From the NCBI RefSeq assembly GCF_001625325.1, contig NZ_JRQQ01000005.1:1-64000 (forward strand): a DNA stretch of 64,000 bases, read 5' to 3'. Both the position numbers and the translations under genes were made by a program. Source of the DNA: Croceicoccus estronivorus. Lineage in GTDB: Bacteria; Pseudomonadota; Alphaproteobacteria; Sphingomonadales; Sphingomonadaceae. The notes under the pieces are model-generated. The model did no database searches. It was not told where the DNA came from and saw nothing but the letters and a program-made list of their open reading frames with translations. Of the stretch, positions 45,116 to 56,511 are shown piece after piece; position 1 is the stretch's first letter; each line of letters begins with the position of its first letter.

Positions 45116-45271
45116 ATGGAACAGGTCACCGAACAAGACCGCAGGAACGAACTCCACTCTTTGCTGGAGAACATGAAACAGCATCCCGAACGGGACTGGA
45201 CCGAGGCGCGCAAACGCGTTGCCGTACTCCGGCAAGTGCTCGAAGGGGGCGAGCCGGCATCGAATAGCTGA
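45116..45271 (+). CDS. Small hypothetical protein (51 residues)
   Basis: A perfect GGAGG stands 7 bases before the ATG, and the frame encodes a charged, helical peptide (NELHSLLENMKQHPERDW, then EARKRVAVLRQVLEGG). No family is known to me. It converges with ppk2, 36 bases away. Codon use looks native. Confidence 0.7.
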   Translation: MEQVTEQDRRNELHSLLENMKQHPERDWTEARKRVAVLRQVLEGGEPASNS

Positions 45272-45307
45272 TCGTTTGCGGCACGCCCCTGCCCGCAGCC
45301 TTCTGGC

Positions 45308-46087
45308 CTATCCCTTCTTGTGAAGCGGGAACGGCTTGATCGGCTTGAGCAGGCAGAAATCCTCTGTCAGCGGTTCATGGTCGAGTTCCGGCCAGTCTAT
45401 CGCGTCAGGCGGGACTTTCGTTTCCGGCAACCGATCCAGCAAATCGCGGATCAGCGTGAGCCGCCCATGCCGCTGGTCATTGAAATCGACGACCGTCCAG
45501 GGTGCCCATTCAGTGTTGGTTGCGGCAAACATTCGTTCACGGGCCGCCGTATAGTCCGCGTAACGGGTTCGCGCCGCCACATCGATCGGTGAGAGCTTCC
45601 AGCGCTTGAGCGGATCGTCCAGCCTTTCCGTGAAGCGTTCTTCCTGCTTTTCCTGATCGCAGCTGAGCCAGTATTTGAACAGGCGGATCCCGTCATCCAC
45701 CAGCATCTTTTCGAAGACCGGCGCGGCCTTGAGGAATGCCTCGACCTGATCTTCGTCGGCAAACCCCATCACATGTTCGACGCCTGCCCGGTTATACCAG
45801 CTACGGTCGAACAGGACGAGCTGCCCTGCGGATGGCAGGTGGCGCACATAGCGCTGGAAGTACCATTGCCCGCTCTCTTCTTCATTCGGCTTTGCCAGGG
45901 CCACCACACGGCATTGCCGCGGATTGATTCGCTCTGACACGGCCTTGATCGCGCCGCCCTTCCCCGCCGTGTCGCGCCCTTCGAACAGCACGCAAATACG
46001 CTCACCCTTCGCTCTTGCCCAGCGGGCCATGGCGACCAGCTCGAGTTCGAGCGGTTCGAGAAGCTCTTCGTACAGCTTGCGTTTCAT
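45308..46087 (-). CDS. ppk2: Polyphosphate kinase 2
   Basis: PPK2 transfers phosphate between polyphosphate and nucleoside phosphates. The protein of 259 residues has the Walker A-like GRDTAGKGG (residues 37-45), the Asp-containing LFDRSWYNRAGVE segment (Walker B region) and a lid-like basic stretch. It is a single-domain, class I-size PPK2. ATG at 46087 has AGGGG 8 bases upstream; 46093 is the alternative. Confidence 0.93.
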   Translation of the reverse strand: MKRKLYEELLEPLELELVAMARWARAKGERICVLFEGRDTAGKGGAIKAVSERINPRQCRVVALAKPNEEESGQWYFQRYVRHLPSAGQLVLFDRSWYNRAGVEHVMGFADEDQVEAFLKAAPVFEKMLVDDGIRLFKYWLSCDQEKQEERFTERLDDPLKRWKLSPIDVAARTRYADYTAARERMFAATNTEWAPWTVVDFNDQRHGRLTLIRDLLDRLPETKVPPDAIDWPELDHEPLTEDFCLLKPIKPFPLHKKG

Positions 46088-46182
46088 GGTCATTGCCCCT
46101 GTGGCAGCATGGTTTCGCGTTGGTGCCACAGAATTTCCGCACCTTTCAAGCGCATCGCACATACCGCCTCGGAATGTTTTGC

Positions 46183-46328
46183 TGCATCGCAGCATGAAAT
46201 GTGATGCTGCAATGCAACAGGAGGGGGTGGAACGACTGGGCTTGAGGCTCCGGCATTCATACAAAAACCGGCAGTTTTTCGCATGAATCCAAGAAATTTG
46301 GGAATATGTTGCAAAATACGCAACATAT
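46183..46328. promoter_or_regulatory. Two strong dyads upstream of the 27-codon ORF
   Basis: The first dyad pairs TGCATCGCAGCAT (46,183-46,195) with ATGCTGCAATGCA (46,204-46,216), one mismatch in 13. The second is a perfect ATATGTTGC-N7-GCAACATAT (46,304-46,328). They lie between divergent ppk2 and the small ORF at 46,436. Operator sites or RNA hairpins are both possible. Confidence 0.55.
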
Positions 46329-46435
46329 CGCGACTTTTTTGCGATTGCGAAATAGGGGGCCGAGGCACATTTGCGGTGCGGGCCTTCGGTAGCACGAACG
46401 CAGCGAAGGATCCCATTGAAAACAAGGAGGACTTT

Positions 46436-49220
<2,785 letters not shown>

Positions 49221-49268
49221 TCGCACGTCTGCGGCTCGGCTCTCCCGGGGCCAGCGGCATAGAGTTTG

Positions 49269-50330
49269 CTAGGCGAAGCCGGCTCCTTCCGGCCAGCCCG
49301 GGCCTGCCAGCCCCATGACCTTAAACAGGCTGCCCATCTGATCGTCCCCGGTCAGTCTGTCCAGTGCCGCACGAATGGCTGCATCCTGTTCCGGGCTGGA
49401 TTTGGCAAGGGCGTCCGCCCGCGCTTCGATCCCCAAGGCCTTGAGCCAGTACCCCTGCCCAACGGTTCCCAGACAGCGGGCACCGCGCGATTGGGCGATC
49501 TGGGCCATGGTCGCGAAATCGACCAGCGCGGTCAGGTCCGCTTCTCCCGGCGTCTCGAAGGGGTCGACCTTGCGATGGGCCCTGACCGCCTGCAATGTCG
49601 AGCCATAACGGACCTGATCGTAACCGTAATCGATGAACAGGGCCGCCCCACCCTGGCGGGCGAGCCGCCCCGCCACTTCGAACACTGTTGCGGCCGCGCC
49701 GGGGCAGGTTTCGACAATCGTGCCTTCGTGTGCATTCCTCCGATCGTCGGGTATCGCGGCATCCATCGGGCGATCTCCCGCCACAGGGACGAAACGATCC
49801 CCTTCCAGCCCGACCATCCGTTCACGCCAGCCTCCGGCCACCCTGACCATCTGGCGGACAGGCAAGGCATCGAGGAATTCATTGGCAACCAGCAGGATCG
49901 GCCCTTCCATGGGTACGGACGACAGATCGTGATGCCACAAGGCATCGGGCACCGATGCCAGTTGCAGTGCACGCAGGGCGGTCGAGCTTTCGATAAAATG
50001 GATACGTGGCCGCAGGCCGAACCGTTGCGCCGCCCGCAAGGCATCTCGCGCCAGTGTCCCCCGCCCCGGTCCAAGCTCGACGTAATGGACAGGCTCCGCA
50101 CGACCGCCGCGAATCCACATATCGGCCAGCCACAGTCCGATCAGTTCCCCGAACATCTGGCTGATTTCAGGCGCGGTGATGAAATCGCCCGCCGATCCGA
50201 ACGGATCGCGCGAGGCATAGTAGCGGGCATTCGCCTCGCCCATGTACTGCAACATGCTGATCGGGCCGGTATTGACGATCAGCCGGCGGAACGTAGCGGC
50301 CAGCCCAGCTTCCTCCGCGTCACCGCTCAT
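49269..50330 (-). CDS. SAM-dependent methyltransferase (MidA/NDUFAF7 family)
   Basis: The 353-residue protein has the family opening [34 protein letters not shown] in pieces, the SAM motif [19 protein letters not shown] and FIDYGYD. The mitochondrial homologue methylates complex I NDUFS2. The start overlaps the lgt stop as ATGA. Confidence 0.9.
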   Translation of the reverse strand: MSGDAEEAGLAATFRRLIVNTGPISMLQYMGEANARYYASRDPFGSAGDFITAPEISQMFGELIGLWLADMWIRGGRAEPVHYVELGPGRGTLARDALRAAQRFGLRPRIHFIESSTALRALQLASVPDALWHHDLSSVPMEGPILLVANEFLDALPVRQMVRVAGGWRERMVGLEGDRFVPVAGDRPMDAAIPDDRRNAHEGTIVETCPGAAATVFEVAGRLARQGGAALFIDYGYDQVRYGSTLQAVRAHRKVDPFETPGEADLTALVDFATMAQIAQSRGARCLGTVGQGYWLKALGIEARADALAKSSPEQDAAIRAALDRLTGDDQMGSLFKVMGLAGPGWPEGAGFA

Positions 50331-51205
50331 GCGGGCTCGGACACGCCTTTGCCCGCACCGCTCCCGGCGGCCCCCATCGCAGGCTTGATCAGGGAGCGCA
50401 CGACAACCGCCAGACCAAGGGCGATCAACGGCAATGTCAGCCATTGCCCCATCGACAGCCCCGTACGCAGCGCGAATTCAGCAAGCTGCGCGTCCGGTTC
50501 GCGGAAGAATTCGACGGAAAACCGTGCGATTCCGATTCCCGCGGTAAAAGTGCCCACCAGCAAGCCCGGACGCCAGCGCGCGCGCGTCTTCCAGAACAGG
50601 AGCAGCAGAACGACCATCAGCAGGGCCCCTTCCAATGCAGCCTCATACAATTGGCTGGGGTGGCGGGGCAGCGGCCCCGCGCCGGGAAAGACCATTGCCC
50701 AGGGAACATCGCTTGGCCGTCCCCAGAGTTCGCCATTGATGAAGTTGGCGATCCGCCCGAACATCATGCCGAACGGCACGTTGACGGCAATGTAGTCGGC
50801 GACCCGCAGGAAAGAGAGACCACCGCGCCAGCTGACCCATGCGATTGCCAGCAACACACCGGTCAATCCGCCATGGAAGCTCATTCCGCCTTGCCACAGC
50901 TTGAGCAGATCCGCCGGATTGGCCCACAGGGACGGCTGGTAGAACGTGGCGTATCCCAAACGGCCGCCAATAATGATTCCCAGCGTGCAATAGAAAAACA
51001 GGTCATCGACATGCCGCTGCGCCATCGGCGCGCCAGGGGCCTTCACCATCTTGCTCAAGTGCCAGTAACCCAGCAGGATTCCTGCAAGATAAGCGAGGGA
51101 ATAGAAGCGCAGCGTGAAGAAGCCCAGATCGATGCCGGGCCGCAGCCCGAGGTCTTCCCACATCAGCGGCATATGTTGCGTGGCTTCGGCCAATAGTGAC
51201 AGCAA
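50327..51205 (-). CDS. lgt: Prolipoprotein diacylglyceryl transferase Lgt
   Basis: Lgt transfers diacylglycerol to lipobox Cys at the inner membrane. The 292-residue protein has seven hydrophobic segments, the invariant [14 protein letters not shown] motif, HGGLTGV and RHPSQLYEA. It starts with TTG at 51205 behind AAGGGG; ATG at 51172 is the alternative. It is divergent from glnD. Confidence 0.95.
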   Translation of the reverse strand: MLSLLAEATQHMPLMWEDLGLRPGIDLGFFTLRFYSLAYLAGILLGYWHLSKMVKAPGAPMAQRHVDDLFFYCTLGIIIGGRLGYATFYQPSLWANPADLLKLWQGGMSFHGGLTGVLLAIAWVSWRGGLSFLRVADYIAVNVPFGMMFGRIANFINGELWGRPSDVPWAMVFPGAGPLPRHPSQLYEAALEGALLMVVLLLLFWKTRARWRPGLLVGTFTAGIGIARFSVEFFREPDAQLAEFALRTGLSMGQWLTLPLIALGLAVVVRSLIKPAMGAAGSGAGKGVSEPA

Positions 51206-51360
51206 GCGGCGAACCCCTTAGAGCATTGATCTGTAAGTGCCGGCTATGTGGCATAGGCTGGCAACGGGAGAAAGCCTATTCCCTATGCGTTGACAGTGAA
51301 GACCGAAGGATATGACCCGGCGTGCGACGCAACGCGCGCGCCAGATCGCGAGGAACGGGC

Positions 51361-54141
51361 ATGAGCGTTCTGCGAATTCCCAACCAGCGCGCGGTCGTCG
51401 ACCGGCGTGGGCTGAGCACGGCGATCGCGGACGCGGTCGGCGATGAAGGCCAGCGTGCGCGCCCTCAGGTTCTCACCTTGCTGCGGGAAGCGCTGGACAA
51501 GGGGCGCGGCGAAATCGCCCGCCGTCTGGCGGAAAAGCCTTCTGCAGGCCACGATTGCGCAGAAGCACAAGCTTTCCTGATCGATCAGCTGGTGCGCATT
51601 ATCCACGACCATGTCGTGACCGACGTTTATCCCAATGCGAACCGCTCCACCGGCGAACGCCTGTCGATCATGGCCGTCGGCGGATACGGGCGCGGCGAAA
51701 TGGCGCCCCATTCAGACGTCGACATCGCATTTCTCACTCCCGGCAAGCAAACCGCCTGGTGCGAGCAGGTGATCGAGGCAATGCTCTATTTCCTGTGGGA
51801 CCTGGGGCTGACAGTCGGCCATTCCAGCCGCTCGCTAGACGAGATGGTCCGCATGGCCAAGGGCGACCTGACGATCCGGACCGCCATGCTGGAGGGCCGC
51901 TACGTCTGGGGCGACCAGCCGCTGTATGAAGAAGCGAACAAACGCTTCTTCGCGGAAGTCGTCGCCGGAACCGAGCGTCAGTACGTTTCCGAAAAGCTTG
52001 AGGAGCGCGACGCGCGGCACAAGCGCCTGGGCGATAGCCGCTACGTGGTCGAACCCAACGTGAAGGAAGGCAAGGGCGGCCTGCGCGATCTCCACACGCT
52101 CTACTGGATCGGCAAATATATCTACAAGGTCCGCACCCCGGCCGAGTTGGTCGATGTCGGTTTGCTGACCCGGCAGGAATATCGCGCGTTCCGCCGGGCC
52201 GAAAACTTCTTCTGGGCGGTGCGGTGTCACTTGCACACGATCACGGGCCGGGAAGAGGACCGGCTGACTTTCGATCTTCAGCGCGAAGTTGCCCGACGAA
52301 TGAATTTTGCCGACCGCCCCGGCAAGAGCGCGGTCGAACGCTTCATGCAATTCTTCTTCCTGCAGGCAAAGCGGGTCGGCAACCTGACCGCCATGTTCCT
52401 TGCCCAGTTGGATGAACAGTTCACGGCGAAGACACCGCGCGGCATTCTCGCCGGCTTTCGCGCCCGGCCGCGCAAGCTCAAGGGCTACACTGTATTCGGC
52501 GGCAAATTGCGCGCGCCATCGGACGACTGGTTTCAGAAAGATCCGGTGCGGCTGATCGAGATCTTCGCCATTGCAGAGGCGGAAGGTCTGGAGATCCACG
52601 CCGAAACCATGCGCATGGCCACACGCGACGTGAAACTGATCGACGCAAAAGTGCGGCGTGACCCGCGTGCCAATGCGCTGTTTCTGGACGTTCTGACCGG
52701 CCACAACGATCCGGAAACAGTTCTGCGCTGGATGAACGAGGCTGAAGTATTCGGGCGGTTCGTTCCCGATTTCGGCCGCGTCAATGCACAGATGCAGTTC
52801 GACATGTATCATCACTATACAGTGGACGAACACACCATTCGGGCCATTGGCCTGCTCGCCAGAATCGAGCGGGGCGAACTGAAGGAAGATCATCCGCTGG
52901 CCTGCGGGCTGATTCACAAGGTCGCCTCGCGGCGGGTGAGCTACGTCGCCGTGCTCCTGCACGATATCGCGAAAGGTCGCGGCGGCGACCATTCCGTGCT
53001 CGGCGCCGAAGTGGCGCTGAAGCTCTGCCCCCGTTTCGGTCTGGACGAGGGGGAGACGGAGCTGGTGAGCTGGCTCGTGCGTTATCACCTCGTGATGAGC
53101 GCGACGTCGTTCAAGCGCGACCTCGCCGACCCGAAGACGATCGCGGACTTCGTCGGGTTGATTCAAGGGCTGGACCGTCTGCGCCAGCTGACCCTGCTCA
53201 CCATCGTCGACATCAGGGCGGTTGGCCCTGGAACATGGAACAGCTGGAAACGCCAGCTGATCGGCGACCTGTATCATCTGGCAGAGGAGCAGCTGCGGCT
53301 CGGGCACAAGCAGTTCGGCCGCAAGGAACGGGTCGACGCAAAGAAAGACGCCGTCAGCAAATTGCTGAGTGACAAGACAGATCTGATCGATGGTGTCGGC
53401 AAGCTGTTGGGCGACGCATACTGGATCGCCGAACCGGAAGACATCATTGCCCTCAATCTTGTCCAGTTCCGCGCCGCGCGCGAACTGGAAGACGCGCTAT
53501 CGATCCATTGCGAATACTACCCGGCTCGCGGGGCCACGCTGGTCACGGTCATTTCCAACGACCACCCCGGACTGTTTTACCGCATCGCCGGCGGCATCCA
53601 TCTGGCCGGCGGCAACATCATCGATGCGCATATCCACACCGCCCGTAACGGCAAGGCAGTCGACAATTTCCTCGTGCAGGATCCACTGGGCCGCCCATTC
53701 ATGGAGGGCGACCAATTGAACCGGCTCAAGAAATCCATTGCCGATGCTCTGGCAAATCGCGTGGAACTGGTGCCCCAACTGGCCAAGCGGCCTTCCGCAC
53801 GCATTCGTTCCGAAGCCTTCAGCGTCCGCCCGCGCGTCTTGTTCGACAACAAGGCCTCCAACCGCTTCACAGTGGTGGAAGTGAACGCCCGCGACCGTCC
53901 CGCCTTGCTCAACCGTTTGGCCCGGGCATTGTTTGAATCGCAGCTTGTCGTCCATTCGGCGCATATTGCCACTTATGGCGAGCGCGCAGCCGATACGTTC
54001 TATGTTACCGACCTGTTCGGCCACAAGCTCGATCGCCCGGATCGTCTGAAATCCATCGAGGAAACCTTGCTTGCCGCCGCCAATGCGGTCGAGCAGGCAG
54101 ACGACGGCAAGACCGGCAAGATTGCCGAATACTCGATCTAG
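51361..54141 (+). CDS. glnD: [Protein-PII] uridylyltransferase GlnD
   Basis: GlnD senses glutamine and uridylylates or deuridylylates PII. The 926-residue protein has a nucleotidyltransferase motif GGYGRGEMAPHSDVDIAF (residues 107-124), an HD-domain (YTVDEHTIRAIG, LLHDIAKGRGGDHS) and two ACT domains at the C-terminus (VISNDHPGLFYRIAGG; VEVNARDRPALLNRLA). AGGA lies 7 bases before the ATG at 51361. Confidence 0.96.
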   Translation: MSVLRIPNQRAVVDRRGLSTAIADAVGDEGQRARPQVLTLLREALDKGRGEIARRLAEKPSAGHDCAEAQAFLIDQLVRIIHDHVVTDVYPNANRSTGERLSIMAVGGYGRGEMAPHSDVDIAFLTPGKQTAWCEQVIEAMLYFLWDLGLTVGHSSRSLDEMVRMAKGDLTIRTAMLEGRYVWGDQPLYEEANKRFFAEVVAGTERQYVSEKLEERDARHKRLGDSRYVVEPNVKEGKGGLRDLHTLYWIGKYIYKVRTPAELVDVGLLTRQEYRAFRRAENFFWAVRCHLHTITGREEDRLTFDLQREVARRMNFADRPGKSAVERFMQFFFLQAKRVGNLTAMFLAQLDEQFTAKTPRGILAGFRARPRKLKGYTVFGGKLRAPSDDWFQKDPVRLIEIFAIAEAEGLEIHAETMRMATRDVKLIDAKVRRDPRANALFLDVLTGHNDPETVLRWMNEAEVFGRFVPDFGRVNAQMQFDMYHHYTVDEHTIRAIGLLARIERGELKEDHPLACGLIHKVASRRVSYVAVLLHDIAKGRGGDHSVLGAEVALKLCPRFGLDEGETELVSWLVRYHLVMSATSFKRDLADPKTIADFVGLIQGLDRLRQLTLLTIVDIRAVGPGTWNSWKRQLIGDLYHLAEEQLRLGHKQFGRKERVDAKKDAVSKLLSDKTDLIDGVGKLLGDAYWIAEPEDIIALNLVQFRAARELEDALSIHCEYYPARGATLVTVISNDHPGLFYRIAGGIHLAGGNIIDAHIHTARNGKAVDNFLVQDPLGRPFMEGDQLNRLKKSIADALANRVELVPQLAKRPSARIRSEAFSVRPRVLFDNKASNRFTVVEVNARDRPALLNRLARALFESQLVVHSAHIATYGERAADTFYVTDLFGHKLDRPDRLKSIEETLLAAANAVEQADDGKTGKIAEYSI

Positions 54142-54432
54142 GCCGCGTGGTTCAATTCAGCGGTGAGAGACTTGCGAGTTTGAGAGCGCGCAAGAAGGGA
54201 CGGCTGTGGCCACCATCGGAGGTGATAGCTGCCATCGTCTCCAAAGGTACACTTTGAACCAGTTTGGATAGAAAAGCTCTGGCGATAGTCCTCATTGCGA
54301 TTTACGAGCCAACATACAAATTCAAGAATTGCCCAACTGAATTTTATTAATGAAATTCGGTCGAGAACACTTTGGTTCCAAGTACATCATCTTGCGCGAT
54401 CCGCTATCGCAAGATCAAATGAAGGGTGCGCG

Positions 54433-55161
54433 ATGCGTGGAATATCACTTGCTGCCAGTCTAGCGGCAGCACTCCTTGCCGGTTCGGCGGCAACGGCACA
54501 GGAGGAAGTCTCGGCACAGGGCGGAAGTGTGGAGGCTGCGCAGGAAACTCCCGCAGAGATCGGCGTGCCAGATGTACCAGCTCTCACCGAAGCAGTAGAA
54601 CCCACACCAGTTTGCGAACTCCATGTCTTTCCAACGGTCGAGGGTCAGGCGCAGACCACATCATTATTAACCGGATTGGGTGGAGTTTGGGCAGTTGCAG
54701 ATGCCGCCGCCAACAAAAATCGCAACATTACCGAAGCGGAATATCTGAAGGACGCACTCGGGCCAAAGTTCCAGGTCCAGGCCTTGGAATCTATCGATCT
54801 GGCTAAAGAATTGAAACTGCCAGCCGATACGACGATTTTATATGAGATGCCGATTGCAGACCGCGACATTACCACCAAGTCCAAGACGCGCCTCACTGAC
54901 TCAACGGCATCCTGTTACGCCGAATTGCTCGTCACCCAAAATTTGTATCTGAAGAAGGTAATTTACGGACGATCACTAAATAACCGTTTCATTTACAAAG
55001 ATTTCCGTGAGGGGAAGAGCATAACAAAAATGATCAAGGGTCGTGGAGGCAATGGCCTTTCACATTTCCCTCCCAAGACTGCAGATGAAATAGAGGAAGC
55101 AGACGAAGACCTTCGCCAGGCATTCACCAGGAACTTTCTGGAATATTCGAGCCGCCTTTAG
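54433..55161 (+). CDS. Secreted protein of unknown function (orphan 1)
   Basis: The 242-residue protein has a signal peptide (cleavage after ATA, residue 22), an acidic Pro/Glu-rich linker, and a domain starting at CELHVFPTVEGQ with two Cys that resembles no family I know. Segments such as DTTILYEMPIADRDI and FIYKDFREGKSITKM suggest an alpha/beta fold. Codon and base use are more AT-rich than in neighbours. AAGGG lies 6 bases upstream. The 54,142-54,432 gap has no gene. Confidence 0.75.
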   Translation: MRGISLAASLAAALLAGSAATAQEEVSAQGGSVEAAQETPAEIGVPDVPALTEAVEPTPVCELHVFPTVEGQAQTTSLLTGLGGVWAVADAAANKNRNITEAEYLKDALGPKFQVQALESIDLAKELKLPADTTILYEMPIADRDITTKSKTRLTDSTASCYAELLVTQNLYLKKVIYGRSLNNRFIYKDFREGKSITKMIKGRGGNGLSHFPPKTADEIEEADEDLRQAFTRNFLEYSSRL

Positions 55162-55210
55162 CTAGCCTTTCTGCGCGAATAATCACAGCCACAGCTCGAT
55201 GGAGGAATGC

Positions 55211-56083
55211 TTGAGGAAGCTACTGGTCTTGCTTCTGGCGCTTGCACCGATCCAGCCCCTTCATGCGGGCCTGAGCCGGGGGTTTCCTGAAGAAGAGCGG
55301 CGCCTTTCAACTTCGCGGCCGGTCGCTGTCATGGTGCCACAGGAAAAGCTCGGAATTTCTGTCGACATCGGCGCCATTCTACCTGGCTCCTGGAGCGGTG
55401 GGTTATTCGGCGAGCCCTTCATTGCAAGCATAGATCGCGATAGACGCAGGATCATGACGGCTAACGCAAGCGAACGTGCTGAGGCTGCCATCGCACCATT
55501 GACTCATGTGTTGGAAGGGTTTGATGTCCCTAGCCTGGCGCTTGAAACTACTCGAAGCGCAATCAGCGCAACCGATTGGTTCAATCCCTCCGCAATCGAG
55601 CGTGTGCCAGGTGGCGTTTTTGCTACCGTTGGCGAGCTTGCCGAAGCGCATTCATCCGATCAGATTGGCCTGATCACCTATCGCTATCAAATGTCTCAGG
55701 ATTTTACGCAAATCCAGGTCATCGCCGACATTACTTTGGCAGAGACGGAAGGGCTCAAATCCTTATTTTCACAACGAGTCATGAGTGTCGTCCGTCTCAA
55801 AAAGTGCTCATACGAAGCTGGTGAGAACGTGGCCCGCTGGGCAATGAACGATGGACAAAACGCCAAGTCTGCGCTGATCGCAGCTTTCGCCCGCATACAG
55901 ACTGTCATGCCCGCAGTGCTGGCGCTCACTCCCGCGCAATACACAACGGCCACCGACAAGAAAAAGAACGAAGTTGCCTTTGCCGCGGGCTTTCAGGGCC
56001 CCGTGCTCATGCGCGATGCGCTTGGTCCTGTAATTTGGTCCAAGGACAAAGGCTTTATCGCTATTCTCCCCACGCCAGATTGA
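55211..56083 (+). CDS. Secreted protein of unknown function (orphan 2)
   Basis: The 290-residue protein starts best at TTG 55211, with GGAGG 5 bases upstream and a clean signal peptide (RKLLVLLLALAPIQPLHAG); ATG 55199 is the alternative. The mature part is alpha/beta-like with a single Cys. No family recognised. It follows orphan 1 by 49 bases and shares its AT-richer composition, so the two are likely a unit acquired together. Confidence 0.72.
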   Translation: MRKLLVLLLALAPIQPLHAGLSRGFPEEERRLSTSRPVAVMVPQEKLGISVDIGAILPGSWSGGLFGEPFIASIDRDRRRIMTANASERAEAAIAPLTHVLEGFDVPSLALETTRSAISATDWFNPSAIERVPGGVFATVGELAEAHSSDQIGLITYRYQMSQDFTQIQVIADITLAETEGLKSLFSQRVMSVVRLKKCSYEAGENVARWAMNDGQNAKSALIAAFARIQTVMPAVLALTPAQYTTATDKKKNEVAFAAGFQGPVLMRDALGPVIWSKDKGFIAILPTPD

Positions 56084-56511
56084 TCCAAAGCCTTGGCAAG
56101 CTGGAGTGGAGCAACGGCAATCACCGATAAAACTGGCACGTGCAACAATTCGCTTTTACGCTTTGCCCAGATGGTGCGCGCGTCCGGCATAACCGGCTAT
56201 TCCCCGCAATTCATGCGTAAATGCCCTACGACGCCATTTCTGCTGCACCTGCGAGAATCATCGTTCGCATCCGCAGTAAAAGCCCCCCGGCCTGCGTGTG
56301 TTGCATGAAAACTTCACGCACGATGGATGATAATTACAAGTAATAATTAAAATTGACTATCATATAATCCGTCATCATCCTCATTTCACAATGGTGGGAG
56401 CATTGTGAAGGCGAATTAATCCGTTTCAAGGTGCAATAACAAAACCATGCACCTCACATATACCTCACACCATTGAATAATTATTATAATTAATTAATTG
56501 GAGGAGAGGGT
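56084..56511 (+). promoter_or_regulatory. AT-rich control region of the TonB receptor
   Basis: This 428-base gap has no gene. A perfect 9-bp dyad TTCACAATG-N7-CATTGTGAA lies at 56,385-56,409, and a direct repeat ACCTCACA at 56,451 and 56,462 (11-base period). Very AT-rich DNA (56,330-56,370 and 56,475-56,500) and a GGAGGAGAGG ribosome binding site complete it. Transcriptional control by a dimeric repressor or activator is likely. Confidence 0.6.

Noticed and set aside
51835-53307. A 490-residue minus-strand frame opposite glnD
   Set aside because: Antisense shadow; glnD motifs fix the coding strand.
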